Part shown: in pieces, positions 42,886 to 50,623 of the stretch
Layout of the letters: each line of letters begins with the position of its first letter
How positions within the stretch are numbered: position 1 is the stretch's first letter
Assembly (NCBI RefSeq): GCF_002551815.1
Contig: NZ_NVPR01000032.1
Span: forward strand, 18,889-69,511
Reading direction: 5' to 3'
Origin: Bacillus sp. AFS098217
GTDB taxonomy: Bacteria > Bacillota > Bacilli > Bacillales > Bacillaceae_G
Length of the DNA: 50,623 nt
The notes under the pieces: model-generated
Seen by the model: the letters and a program-made list of their open reading frames with translations, nothing else
The model's database searches: none
Told to the model about the DNA's origin: nothing
Made by a program: the position numbers and the translations under genes

Positions 42886-43554
42886 ATGCACGGTGGGATG
42901 AATCCATATTTACCTGATATGCGCAGTAGTGGGGGTAAAGAGGCAACAATTACAGTACAAGGTGAAGGAATTATACGGGCAAAACCAAATGTTGTAGTGC
43001 TAACAATTGGAATTAGAACCGACAATAAAAATGTAAAGCAAGCACAGGAAGAAAACGCAATACAGTCTAGACAATTACTCGATGCACTCAAGCAGCTAGG
43101 GATTGCAGATAAGGATATCGAGACCATTTCCTATACAATTACTCCCCAATACGAATATGTAAATGATAAAGCATTATTACAAGGTTATCGTGTAGAACAT
43201 TTGTATGAAATTACCGTTTTAAACGTACAAAAAGCAGGGGAAGTATATGATATAGCTGTTACAAATGGTGCGAACGTAGCAAAAGGTTTACGTTTTCGAG
43301 TATCTCATCCCACTAAATATTATCAGCAAGCACTCCTGCAAGCCGTACAACATGCAGTAGAAAAAGCTCGTACCATTGCAAGTACATATAATCTAAATAT
43401 TAATCCCGTCCCGCTCTCACTCATTGAAGAGTCAGCACAATTGCCGCGTGAAGTGATGGCCTACGCTACTTTACACGCACAGGCAGCTCCACCCATTCAA
43501 TCAGGAGAACTAGAAATTATCTCTTCTATCCGAGCCGTTTTCACTTATTTATAA
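42886..43554 (+). CDS. SIMPL (DUF541) domain protein, no signal peptide
   Basis: The 222-residue protein has the SIMPL/YggE pattern ITVQGEGIIRAKPNVVVLTIGI, KDIETISYTITPQYEY and LRFRVSHPTKYYQQALLQAVQHAVEKAR. YggE-like proteins usually carry a signal peptide; this one starts MHGGMNPYLPDMRSSGGKEA and has none, so it should stay in the cytosol or be exported another way. Function is unclear; in other bacteria the family relates to oxidative stress. Confidence 0.82.
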   Translation: MHGGMNPYLPDMRSSGGKEATITVQGEGIIRAKPNVVVLTIGIRTDNKNVKQAQEENAIQSRQLLDALKQLGIADKDIETISYTITPQYEYVNDKALLQGYRVEHLYEITVLNVQKAGEVYDIAVTNGANVAKGLRFRVSHPTKYYQQALLQAVQHAVEKARTIASTYNLNINPVPLSLIEESAQLPREVMAYATLHAQAAPPIQSGELEIISSIRAVFTYL

Positions 43555-43588
43555 TGGTTTTTTTAAGTAACCGCTATCATTTTTCTTG

Positions 43589-43616
43589 TTGTAAAAACAC
43601 TATGTTCTGATATAAT
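43589..43616 (+). promoter_or_regulatory. Promoter of the NCS2 permease gene
   Basis: TTGTAA and TATAAT are 16 bp apart, giving a leader of about 60 nt. No purine-riboswitch core is seen between it and the start. Confidence 0.6.
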
Positions 43617-43666
43617 AAAGGACGGTGAGCTCTTTACAAAAGGGATATCACGGGTGGGAGAGGGAT

Positions 43667-43684
43667 ATGAAAAAGAAGGTTTAA
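43667..43684 (+). other. Possible five-codon leader peptide before the permease
   Basis: GGGAGAGGG at 43656-43664 precedes ATG AAA AAG AAG GTT TAA, and the permease ATG follows one base later (TAACATG). The peptide would be MKKKV. It could couple or attenuate translation of the permease, which otherwise has only a modest AAGAAGG site. Confidence 0.4.
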
Positions 43685-43685
43685 C

Positions 43686-44975
43686 ATGAAAGGAATACTT
43701 GAAAGAACATTTAAATTAGACCTACACCACACATCACCGAAGCAAGAAATATTGGCTGGAGTGACGTCATTTTTCACAATCGTTTATATCATGATTGTAA
43801 ATGCGTCAATTTTATCAGATGCCGGTATTCCGCTTGAAGCAGGAATTTTGGCAACTGTTTTCAGTTCATTTGTCGGATGTCTAATGATGGCATTTTGGGC
43901 AAATGCACCTGCCATTCTTGTACCTGGTATGGGTGTAAATGCATTCTTCACGTACACTGCTGTTCATACGCTCGGATTAACTTGGCAAGAAGCATTAGCA
44001 GCCGTCTTTATTGCTGGTATCATTTTTGCAATTGCCGCGTTTACACCAATTGCTCGCACGCTTTCATTATCAATTCCAAAGTCATTAAAGGAAGCGATTA
44101 CTGTCGGCATTGGTTTATTCTTAGCTTTCATTGGATTGCAAAAAGGTGGTTTAGTTGTTTCGAATCCGAACACTGCTGTTGCACTAGGAAAATTAAGTAG
44201 TCCTGTTGTTCTCGCAACATTGCTTACTCTTATTGTGGCACTTGTTTTATTTATTCGAAATGTACGTGGGAACTTTTTATGGACGATTGCAATTGGAACT
44301 GGTATTGCATGGCTATTTGGTCTTGTTGATACAAGCCAAGTAGGAAGTAGCTCATTTTCATTCGCTAACTACGGGGATGTATTTGGAGCTATGTCATTTG
44401 GAAAACTCTCTTCCTTACCGTTTTGGATTGCAACATTCTCCTTAAGCATGGTGCTTATCTTTGAGAACATGGGACTTTTACACGGATTATTAGAAGATGA
44501 TCGTAAATTCCCACGTGCTTATCAAGCAAATGCAATTTCAGCAATGACATGTGGTCTATTTGGTACAAGTCCTACTGTTTCAACAGTAGAAAGTGCCGCA
44601 GGTATTACGGCAGGTGGTAAAACAGGTCTGACGTCCATCATTACAGGGATGTTATTCTTTGCGTCACTGTTTGCTCTTCCATTTGTCAAATTAATTCCTA
44701 ATAGTGCCATTGCGCCAATTTTAATTATTATTGGTGGTCTCATGATTACAAACATTCAGCAAATCCCTCTAAATGATTTTTCAGAAGGATTTCCAGCGTT
44801 TTTAATCATCGTTATGATTCCACTCACATATAGCATCGCTGATGGCATTGCGTTCGGATTTATTGCTTATCCTATTTTAAAGATTGCTCTTGGAAAGCAT
44901 AAAGAAGTCGCACCGTCCATGTATATCATTGCATGCCTATTCTTAGCCATGTTTGTGTTACACGCCATTGGCTAG
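43686..44975 (+). CDS. NCS2-family purine (guanine/hypoxanthine) permease, AzgA type
   Basis: The 429-residue protein has 12 to 14 transmembrane helices. Family motifs are LAGVTSFFTIVYIMIVNASIL, PAILVPGMGVNAFFTYT, KEAITVGIGLFLAFIGLQ, SFSLSM.LIFENMGLL and FGTSPTVSTVESAAGI. The AzgA/PbuG/PbuO clade imports adenine, guanine or hypoxanthine with protons. The single-gene transcript has its own promoter and terminator, with a possible leader peptide upstream. Confidence 0.93.
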   Translation: MKGILERTFKLDLHHTSPKQEILAGVTSFFTIVYIMIVNASILSDAGIPLEAGILATVFSSFVGCLMMAFWANAPAILVPGMGVNAFFTYTAVHTLGLTWQEALAAVFIAGIIFAIAAFTPIARTLSLSIPKSLKEAITVGIGLFLAFIGLQKGGLVVSNPNTAVALGKLSSPVVLATLLTLIVALVLFIRNVRGNFLWTIAIGTGIAWLFGLVDTSQVGSSSFSFANYGDVFGAMSFGKLSSLPFWIATFSLSMVLIFENMGLLHGLLEDDRKFPRAYQANAISAMTCGLFGTSPTVSTVESAAGITAGGKTGLTSIITGMLFFASLFALPFVKLIPNSAIAPILIIIGGLMITNIQQIPLNDFSEGFPAFLIIVMIPLTYSIADGIAFGFIAYPILKIALGKHKEVAPSMYIIACLFLAMFVLHAIG

Positions 44976-44976
44976 T

Positions 44977-45006
44977 AAAAAACGCCGGGAAATTCCCCGG
45001 CGTTTT
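44977..45006. terminator. Bidirectional terminator between the NCS2 permease and corA
   Basis: AAAACGCCGGG pairs with CCCGGCGTTTT, the most GC-rich stem in the window, with A/T runs on both sides. Confidence 0.93.
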
Positions 45007-45008
45007 CT

Positions 45009-45959
45009 TTACTTAAACCAACCTTTTTTATAAAACCACACCATCATTCCTCCGCCAATTAAAACCATAAGAGCTAAACAAATAAAATAGCTATATTTCC
45101 CAGCTAGCTCTGGCATATGCGTGAAGTTCATTCCATATACCCCAGCAATAAATGTTAACGGCATGAAGATCGTCGAGAAAACCGTTAATGTTTTCATAAT
45201 ATTGTTCATATGATGTGAGTTCAATGAAAAATAACTGTCCCGAATATCTGCTGTTAATTCTCGGCTAGCTTCAATCATCTCTGTAAGCTTTAGCAAATGA
45301 TCATGTATATCCTTAAAATAAATTTCATGATCGCTTATCCCGTAAAAACGAGTTGAATTTAAAATACGATATAATAGGTCACGCATCGGTACAATTGTAC
45401 GTCTAAGCTTAGATAAGTCTGTACGAATATCAAATACCTCTTCTAATACACTTCCTGCTGTCTCACCTGTTAAATTGTCATCAATAGCATTCAAATGATC
45501 TTCAATGTAGTAAACAGGCGCAAAGTAATCATCAACAATTTGGTCAATAATTGTATGTGCTACATGTAGAGGGCTCTTCTTAATACGTTTTCTCTCACCA
45601 AGCGTTTTCCACACTCTTTCAATCGCATTATTATGTGAGAAATGAAAAGAGACAATATAGCGATCACTAACAAATAAGTCAATTTCGTGCGGTTCTAATC
45701 CATCTTCTCCAAATGCATGAAGAACTAAAAAGTTATATCCATCATAGAAATCTACTTTTGGCCTCTGTACATATTCTACGCAATCTTCAATCGCAAGAGG
45801 ATGGAATTTAAAATGGTCTTGTAAAATATATGTATATTCTTCTTTTGTTGGCTTATATAAATCAAGCCAATACCATATGATATCTTCTCTCTTCGTTTCT
45901 TCTAATGAAACATCGTATAACACTTCATCTTCTTTCGTTATTGCACAAATTTTAATCAT
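45009..45959 (-). CDS. corA: CorA-family magnesium/cobalt channel
   Basis: With the ATG at 45959 the protein has 316 residues. A cytosolic N-terminal domain and long stalk helix are followed by two C-terminal transmembrane helices, with the selectivity motif YGMNF between them. It ends in a basic KKGWFK tail, as usual for CorA. It moves Mg2+ (or Co2+) into the cell. GGTGAAG precedes the start; an upstream ATG in frame is preceded by AT-rich DNA and is less likely. Confidence 0.93.
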   Translation of the reverse strand: MIKICAITKEDEVLYDVSLEETKREDIIWYWLDLYKPTKEEYTYILQDHFKFHPLAIEDCVEYVQRPKVDFYDGYNFLVLHAFGEDGLEPHEIDLFVSDRYIVSFHFSHNNAIERVWKTLGERKRIKKSPLHVAHTIIDQIVDDYFAPVYYIEDHLNAIDDNLTGETAGSVLEEVFDIRTDLSKLRRTIVPMRDLLYRILNSTRFYGISDHEIYFKDIHDHLLKLTEMIEASRELTADIRDSYFSLNSHHMNNIMKTLTVFSTIFMPLTFIAGVYGMNFTHMPELAGKYSYFICLALMVLIGGGMMVWFYKKGWFK

Positions 45960-45993
45960 AACTTCACCCATTATTATTATAAACAAAAAACAA

Positions 45994-46028
45994 CAAAAAA
46001 AGCCAAGGAGAAGGCTCCTTAGCTTTTT
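45994..46028 (-). terminator. Terminator of the deoB-punA-pdp operon
   Basis: AGCCAAGGAG pairs imperfectly with CTCCTTAGCT, flanked by A-run and T-run. It lies directly after the pdp stop. Confidence 0.85.
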
Positions 46029-46032
46029 TACT

Positions 46033-47337
46033 TTATTTTGTTACGATGCCATGCACTAGTTTCGGTGCATCTACATGCGCTGTCGCTATTTTCATGTTCT
46101 CATAAATTTTTGCTTTTACATCTTCTACGTTTTCGCGATTTGCGTAAATTGTAACAAGTGAGTCACCTTTTTTCACGCTATCGCCTACTTTTTTGCGAAG
46201 CATAAGTCCAACTGCTAAATCAATTTCAGATTCTTTCGTTGCACGTCCTGCACCTAAAAGCATTGCCGCTGTTCCAATTTCATCTGCAACAATTTCGGAT
46301 ACATATCCGTCTTCTTTTGCTTCTACTTCGATTTTATACTTTGCTTGTGGCAGCTTAGAAGGATCATCAACAACAGAAGCATCTCCGCCTTGTGCCGCTA
46401 AGAACATCTTAAATGCTTCTAACGCTTTTCCATTGTTCATTACTTCAATTAGCTTTTCACGCGCATCTTCTAAAGATGAAGCTTGTCCAGCAAGGTACAC
46501 CATTTGACTTCCAAGCGTTAAACATAACTCTTCTAAATCTTTCGGTCCCTTGCCTTGTAATGTATCGATTGCTTCTTTTACTTCTAATGCATTACCAATT
46601 GCCTCGCCAAGCGGTTGACTCATATCGGAAATAACAGCCATCGTTTTACGACCAACGTTATTACCAATGCGTACCATTGCTTCTGCTAAACGCTTTGCAT
46701 CTTCGTCTGTTTTCATAAATGCGCCTGCACCTGTTTTTACATCAAGTACAATTGCATCTGCACCAGCTGCAATTTTTTTACTCATAATAGAGCTTGCAAT
46801 AAGCGGAATAGAGTTTACTGTCGCAGTTACATCACGAAGTGCATATAACTTTTTATCAGCAGGTGTTAAGTTTCCACTTTGTCCGATAATCGCAATTTTA
46901 TTTTGGTTTACAAGACGAATAAATTCAGCATTTTCAATTTCCACATGGAATCCTGGTACTGCTTCTAATTTATCAATTGTACCACCTGTATGTCCTAAAC
47001 CACGGCCAGACATTTTTGCCACTGGTACATCTAAAGCAGCCACTAATGGACCTAATACAAGCGTAGTTGTATCACCAACACCACCTGTTGAATGCTTATC
47101 TACTTTTACGCCTTCAATCGCTGATAAATCAATTGTATCGCCGCTATTTACCATAGCCATTGTTAAATCAGCACGTTCTTGTTCATTCATATCTTGGAAG
47201 AAAATTGCCATTGCAAGTGAGCTCATTTGATAATCTGGAATATCACCGTTTGTATAACCCTCAACAATAAAATTAATTTCTTCTGTCGTTAATGCATGTC
47301 CGTCACGTTTTTTAGCAATTAGGTCCACCATTCTCAT
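46033..47337 (-). CDS. pdp: Pyrimidine-nucleoside phosphorylase
   Basis: The 434-residue enzyme splits uridine and thymidine type nucleosides with phosphate. The phosphate-binding loop KHSTGGVGD is at 81-89. [17 protein letters not shown] is the family signature, and KTGAGAFMK is mid-protein. It begins 7 bp after punA and closes the operon that turns nucleosides into pentose-1-phosphate and then pentose-5-phosphate. Confidence 0.97.
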   Translation of the reverse strand: MRMVDLIAKKRDGHALTTEEINFIVEGYTNGDIPDYQMSSLAMAIFFQDMNEQERADLTMAMVNSGDTIDLSAIEGVKVDKHSTGGVGDTTTLVLGPLVAALDVPVAKMSGRGLGHTGGTIDKLEAVPGFHVEIENAEFIRLVNQNKIAIIGQSGNLTPADKKLYALRDVTATVNSIPLIASSIMSKKIAAGADAIVLDVKTGAGAFMKTDEDAKRLAEAMVRIGNNVGRKTMAVISDMSQPLGEAIGNALEVKEAIDTLQGKGPKDLEELCLTLGSQMVYLAGQASSLEDAREKLIEVMNNGKALEAFKMFLAAQGGDASVVDDPSKLPQAKYKIEVEAKEDGYVSEIVADEIGTAAMLLGAGRATKESEIDLAVGLMLRKKVGDSVKKGDSLVTIYANRENVEDVKAKIYENMKIATAHVDAPKLVHGIVTK

Positions 47338-47344
47338 TGTGAAT

Positions 47345-48166
47345 TCATCCCTTCATTTGTTTTACGATTGCTTTTACAAGCGCTAAGAAGTTTGCTTTTA
47401 CACGCTCTGTTGTTTCAATTACTTCCTCATGATTAAGCGGTTGATCTAAAATACCAGCTGCCATATTTGAAATACAAGAAATACCAAGTACTTTCATCCC
47501 AGCATGACGCGCTACAATAACTTCTGGTACAGTTGACATTCCGACAGCATCGCCGCCAACTGTACGGATCATACGAATTTCTGCTGGTGTTTCGTATACT
47601 GGACCTGTCATCGCAACATATACGCCTTCTTGTACTTTAATATTTAAATCAGCTGCAACTTGTTTCGCCATTGCACGAAGATCTTTACTATAAGATTCAG
47701 ACATATCAGGGAAACGTACACCCATTTCAGAATCATTTGGTCCGATTAATGGATTGTATCCCATAAAGTTAATATGATCTGAGATTAACATTAAATCTCC
47801 TGGCTCATATGATGTATTTACACCACCAGCTGCGTTTGTAACAACAACTGTTTCTACACCTAATTCTTTCATAACACGAACTGGGAATGTTACTTTTTGC
47901 ATATCGTATCCTTCATAGTAATGGAAACGACCTTGCATTGCTACAACTGTAACCCCTTGAAGTGTACCGAATACTAATTGGCCAGCATGACCTTCAACTG
48001 TAGATACAGGAAATTCAGGAATTTCATTGTAAGGTACTGTTACTGCATTTTCGATTTCGTCTGCTAATACACCTAGTCCAGAACCAAGGATTAGTCCTAC
48101 TTGTGGCGTTTCTTGGAATTTCTCTTTTAAGTATGAAGCTGATTTTGTAATAAGTTCACGATTCAT
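47345..48166 (-). CDS. punA: Purine-nucleoside phosphorylase I
   Basis: The 273-residue trimeric-type enzyme has [14 protein letters not shown] (phosphate site), [33 protein letters not shown] and [14 protein letters not shown]. It frees guanine or hypoxanthine from (deoxy)nucleosides. It starts 13 bp after deoB. B. subtilis calls this gene pupG. Confidence 0.97.
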   Translation of the reverse strand: MNRELITKSASYLKEKFQETPQVGLILGSGLGVLADEIENAVTVPYNEIPEFPVSTVEGHAGQLVFGTLQGVTVVAMQGRFHYYEGYDMQKVTFPVRVMKELGVETVVVTNAAGGVNTSYEPGDLMLISDHINFMGYNPLIGPNDSEMGVRFPDMSESYSKDLRAMAKQVAADLNIKVQEGVYVAMTGPVYETPAEIRMIRTVGGDAVGMSTVPEVIVARHAGMKVLGISCISNMAAGILDQPLNHEEVIETTERVKANFLALVKAIVKQMKG

Positions 48167-48179
48167 TTCATTTTCCCCC

Positions 48180-49364
48180 TTATTTTTTTAAGTCATTTAA
48201 GAAACTTGTTCCGTATTCTGGCATTGTTACACCAAAGTTTTCTGCTACAGTTGCACCAATATCAGCAAATGTTTTGCGAAGTGGTAATTCTTGTCCGCCA
48301 TCTTTCATGCTTGGACTGTATACTAATAATGGTACATATTCACGCGTATGGTCTGTACCATGGTGAATTGGATCATTACCATGATCTGCTGTAATAACTA
48401 ATAAGTCATCTTCTTTTAGTTTTTCAAATACTTCTGGAAGACGTGCATCATATTCTTGTAGTGCTTCTCCGTATCCTTGAGGATCGCGGCGGTGACCGAA
48501 CATTGCATCAAAATCAACTAAGTTTACGAAGCTAATACCTGTAAAGTCCATATTTAATGTATCTACAAGCTTGTCCATTCCATCCATATTAGATTTTGTG
48601 CGAAGAGATTCTGTTACGCCTTCTCCATCGTAAATATCAGAGATTTTACCAATTGCAATTACATCATAATCGCTATCTTTTAATTCGTTCATTACTGTAC
48701 GACCAAATGGTTTTAATGCATAGTCATGACGATTTGGTGTACGTGTAAAGTTTCCAGGCTCCCCAACGAATGGACGAGCAATAACGCGACCTACCATATA
48801 TTTTTCATCCAGTGTTAGTTCACGTGCAATTTTACAAATGTTATATAACTCTTCAAGTGGTACCACTTCTTCATGAGCTGCGATTTGTAATACGCTATCA
48901 GCAGAAGTATACACGATTAAAGAACCTGTCTCCATTTGTTCTTGACCAAGCTCATCAAGAATAGCAGTGCCAGAAGCAGGTTTATTACCGATAATTTTAC
49001 GTCCTGTTTTTTCTTCTAACTCATCAAGTAATTCTTTTGGGAACCCTTCTGGGAACACTTGGAATGGTGTATCAATGTAAAGGCCCATGATTTCCCAGTG
49101 ACCTGTCATTGTATCTTTCCCAGTAGATTTCTCTTGCATTTTTGTATAATAACCAAGTGGTTTCTCTACTTTAGAAATTCCTTTCATTTCACGGATATTA
49201 CCAAGACCTAATTTCATCATGTTTGGCATTTGTAATCCGTTCATATGTTCAGCAATATGCCCAAGTGTGTCAGAACCTAAATCACCAAATTTTTCAGCAT
49301 CCGGTGCTTCTCCAATTCCTACAGAGTCCATTACGACTAGGAAAATACGTTTATATTTATTCAT
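48180..49364 (-). CDS. deoB: Phosphopentomutase
   Basis: The 394-residue alkaline-phosphatase-superfamily enzyme has the metal site at [11 protein letters not shown] near the N-terminus, the catalytic Thr region [12 protein letters not shown], and C-terminal [19 protein letters not shown]. It converts (deoxy)ribose-1-phosphate to the 5-phosphate. AGGAGGGTG gives a strong ribosome-binding site. First gene of the operon (drm in B. subtilis); a palindromic operator and cre-like site lie about 200 bp upstream. Confidence 0.98.
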   Translation of the reverse strand: MNKYKRIFLVVMDSVGIGEAPDAEKFGDLGSDTLGHIAEHMNGLQMPNMMKLGLGNIREMKGISKVEKPLGYYTKMQEKSTGKDTMTGHWEIMGLYIDTPFQVFPEGFPKELLDELEEKTGRKIIGNKPASGTAILDELGQEQMETGSLIVYTSADSVLQIAAHEEVVPLEELYNICKIARELTLDEKYMVGRVIARPFVGEPGNFTRTPNRHDYALKPFGRTVMNELKDSDYDVIAIGKISDIYDGEGVTESLRTKSNMDGMDKLVDTLNMDFTGISFVNLVDFDAMFGHRRDPQGYGEALQEYDARLPEVFEKLKEDDLLVITADHGNDPIHHGTDHTREYVPLLVYSPSMKDGGQELPLRKTFADIGATVAENFGVTMPEYGTSFLNDLKK

Positions 49365-49546
49365 AACTACACCCTCCTATATGTTCAGTTCCACTTCTTG
49401 TAGTATGTTCAAAACGCTGTAAAGTGAAACTGCTATTAGTGAGAATTCTCTTTATTTCCCACTAACGAAAAATACTTCTTTTAGTTATTCTTCAACCTTC
49501 TTCGCCTTACTTTCAAGCGAAGTGAAAATTTCCTGGTTTTTCTAAG

Positions 49547-49595
49547 TCAGATGTCAGACATCTGATACAGGTATCATAACATGTTTACGCTTTCT
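49547..49595 (-). promoter_or_regulatory. deoB promoter, perfect 19-bp operator and cre-like site
   Basis: TCAGATGTC-A-GACATCTGA (49547-49565) is a perfect palindrome. On the minus strand TATGAT (49578-49573) would be the -10, placing the operator at the start of transcription. AGAAAGCGTAAACA (49595-49582) fits the cre consensus with two mismatches and overlaps the -35 region. The rest of the gene-free stretch 49365-49728 shows only a GAGAATTCTC palindrome near 49440 and the lipoprotein terminator. Confidence 0.7.
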
Positions 49596-49700
49596 TTTTA
49601 ATACATTTTCGTAGAAATTCTTATTTTCTTCACACTTTCTATTGTAATCCATTCTGCAGAGAAGCGCTAATAAAATTATGACTTATTTCGTAATATTAAA

Positions 49701-49730
49701 ATAAAAAACAGCTCTAAAGAGCTGCTTTTT
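49701..49730 (-). terminator. Terminator of the YtkA-like lipoprotein gene
   Basis: CAGCTCT pairs with AGAGCTG, flanked by an A-run on the left (T-run on minus). Confidence 0.9.
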
Positions 49731-50466
49731 ATTTTACTTCTACTGTTTCTTCTTTATGTTCGTGAAGTTCGCCTTTTTTCACATGAACTTTTACTTTATA
49801 AGTACCAGCTTCTTTAAACGTATGTTTACTTTCATACTCGCCTTTGTTACCTTCTTTAGCTGGAATAAACTCATGCTTTTCAACGCCATCTTTCCAAATT
49901 TCAAGCTGTACTTCTGCACCAGTTAACGCTTCCTCTTTTTGTTTCAAATGAACTTTCATTGTTGATTCAGCATTTACTTTTATATCACCAGCCATAAGGT
50001 GAATCATTGTATCACTCTTATGATCACCGTGCCCTGCCTCATGACCACTTTCTTTCTTTGTATCCTCAACTTTTGCATTTCCTACAGCAACTTTTACTTC
50101 TGGCATCACATGCATTTCACGTGCGTTTGTATGTGCAATGATATGGTATACACCGTCAGATGGGAATGTTTTCTCAACTGCATAAACACCTTTTCCTTTA
50201 TGTTTACCGTCTAACATTTCATGCTTCTCTTCACCATCTTTCCAAATTTCAAACTTCACATCGTCAGCATCCGTTACTTTTTCTTTTCCTTGTGTAACAA
50301 GTGCCTGTACTTCTGTTTTTTCATTTGGCTTAATTTCTTTCGGATTTGTTTGAACTGCTACTTTAACTTCTTCAATCTTGTCTTTTTTCGTTGATTCTTC
50401 TTTCTTTGTATTACAGCCAGCCAATGCTAGCATTGCGATAAATAAAGTAATTACAAGTTTTTTCAT
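49729..50466 (-). CDS. Lipoprotein with two YtkA/FixH-like domains and a His-rich linker
   Basis: With the ATG at 50466 (after AAGGAGGAAATAAAT) the protein has 245 residues. The lipobox LALAGC gives a lipidated Cys near 17. Two homologous immunoglobulin-like domains follow: the first contains FEIWKDGEEKHEM, the second LEIWKDGVEKHEFIP. Each ends in a beta strand rich in His and Met (NAREMHVMPEVKV; KKGELHEHKEETVEVK). The linker ESGHEAGHGDHKSD is His-rich, suggesting copper or other metal binding. YtkA-like proteins are linked to cytochrome oxidase or copper handling, but the exact role here is unknown. Confidence 0.85.
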   Translation of the reverse strand: MKKLVITLFIAMLALAGCNTKKEESTKKDKIEEVKVAVQTNPKEIKPNEKTEVQALVTQGKEKVTDADDVKFEIWKDGEEKHEMLDGKHKGKGVYAVEKTFPSDGVYHIIAHTNAREMHVMPEVKVAVGNAKVEDTKKESGHEAGHGDHKSDTMIHLMAGDIKVNAESTMKVHLKQKEEALTGAEVQLEIWKDGVEKHEFIPAKEGNKGEYESKHTFKEAGTYKVKVHVKKGELHEHKEETVEVK

Positions 50467-50543
50467 ATTTATTTCCTCCTTCATACTTTACTTAGTATAG
50501 AGGAAATGCCTGGCCATATTCTAGCCTTCTGCTGAAAACAATG

Positions 50544-50571
50544 TACGAAATGTTTGTGAAGTTTTTGTGAA
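50544..50571 (-). promoter_or_regulatory. Three 11-bp-spaced PhoP/ResD-like boxes
   Basis: On the minus strand TTCACA (50571-50566), TTCACA (50560-50555) and TTCGTA (50549-50544) recur every 11 bp, the spacing of PhoP boxes (TTNACA). Read on the plus strand it also resembles the ResD word TTTGTGAA. It lies about 45 bp upstream of a TATACT box (50499-50494) serving the lipoprotein gene. Confidence 0.55.
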
Positions 50572-50608
50572 GTGCTCATTTTTATTTTCAAAATGCATTC
50601 TATAATTA

Positions 50609-50623
50609 CTATATAAATCCATT
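50609..50623 (-). repeat. Edge of a further ~200-bp repeat (window end)
   Basis: The last 15 bases, CTATATAAATCCATT, equal the outer edge of copy 4 (4126 onward). A minus-oriented copy probably continues beyond the window. Confidence 0.6.

Noticed and set aside
43555-43685. Purine riboswitch before the NCS2 permease
   Set aside because: The conserved three-way-junction words are absent and there is no terminator or sequester hairpin before the start.
43964-44755. Open frames antisense to, or overlapping, the NCS2 permease
   Set aside because: They are out-of-frame shadows of a hydrophobic coding region; none has a ribosome-binding site or family pattern.
46193-47230. Long plus-strand open frames opposite pdp
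   Set aside because: Low-complexity Ser/Ala/Ile translation of the antisense strand; pdp on the minus strand is complete and well supported.

Overview
The window is a low-GC Firmicute chromosome segment. Gene content and order point to the Bacillus cereus group: spoIIA/sigF, spoVA, dacF, deoB-punA-pdp, ptsGHI-glcT, nagABR, scpAB and orphan ribT lie together, and short non-coding repeats of the 'bcr' (Bacillus cereus repeat) kind are scattered between genes. No phage, integrase, transposase, CRISPR array, rRNA or tRNA was recognised. I judge from memory that several proteins (ScpA, for example) are somewhat diverged from B. cereus sensu stricto, so a divergent group member is possible; the window itself does not settle this.

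Region 1 (1-14.9 kb) is accessory-like. Four copies of a ~200-bp repeat lie within the first 4.3 kb, around an AAA ATPase, a thiolase, a small orphan protein and a small HEXXH metallopeptidase. A PadR/HAAS regulator pair with three operator-like palindromes follows, divergent from a 3-hydroxybutyrate dehydrogenase. Next come a 53-residue YvrJ protein, the divergent methionine-salvage pair mtnU/mtnE, a three-gene operon (serine hydrolase, hydroxyacid dehydrogenase, small protein), a PAS-GGDEF diguanylate cyclase, a nitroreductase and a small membrane protein. A second repeat family and a nested inverted repeat lie between these genes.

Region 2 (15-24 kb) is sugar uptake. It holds ptsI, ptsH, ptsG and the antiterminator gene glcT, with a recognisable antiterminator/terminator leader before ptsG, followed by a HAD phosphatase and the nagA-nagB-nagR operon for N-acetylglucosamine. 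Glucose and GlcNAc catabolism converge on fructose-6-phosphate, and the promoters carry CcpA-like and NagR-like sites.

Region 3 (24-31 kb) holds a secreted ComEC-like metallo-hydrolase, scpB/scpA (chromosome condensation), a YjcZ-type spore peptide, a DUF309 protein, ribT without the other riboflavin genes, ppiB, a secreted DUF1002 protein, another repeat copy and a second Cof-type HAD phosphatase.

Region 4 (31-38 kb) is the forespore sporulation block. dacF precedes spoIIAA-spoIIAB-sigF, which is followed by the spoVA genes for spore Ca-dipicolinate transport. spoVAA is reduced to its N-terminal domain and spoVAB is absent, apparently through a deletion joining spoVAA to the ribosome-binding site of spoVAC. 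Promoter-like sequences for sigma-H, sigma-F and sigma-G sit where expected.

Region 5 (38-50.6 kb) has a YtrA-type GntR/ABC transporter operon with two tandem paralogous permeases and a 15-bp-arm operator, a secreted protein, a MarR regulator, a SIMPL protein, an NCS2 purine permease, CorA, the nucleoside operon deoB-punA-pdp with a perfect 19-bp operator, and a duplicated-domain YtkA-like lipoprotein downstream of three PhoP/ResD-like boxes. The window closes at the edge of another ~200-bp repeat.
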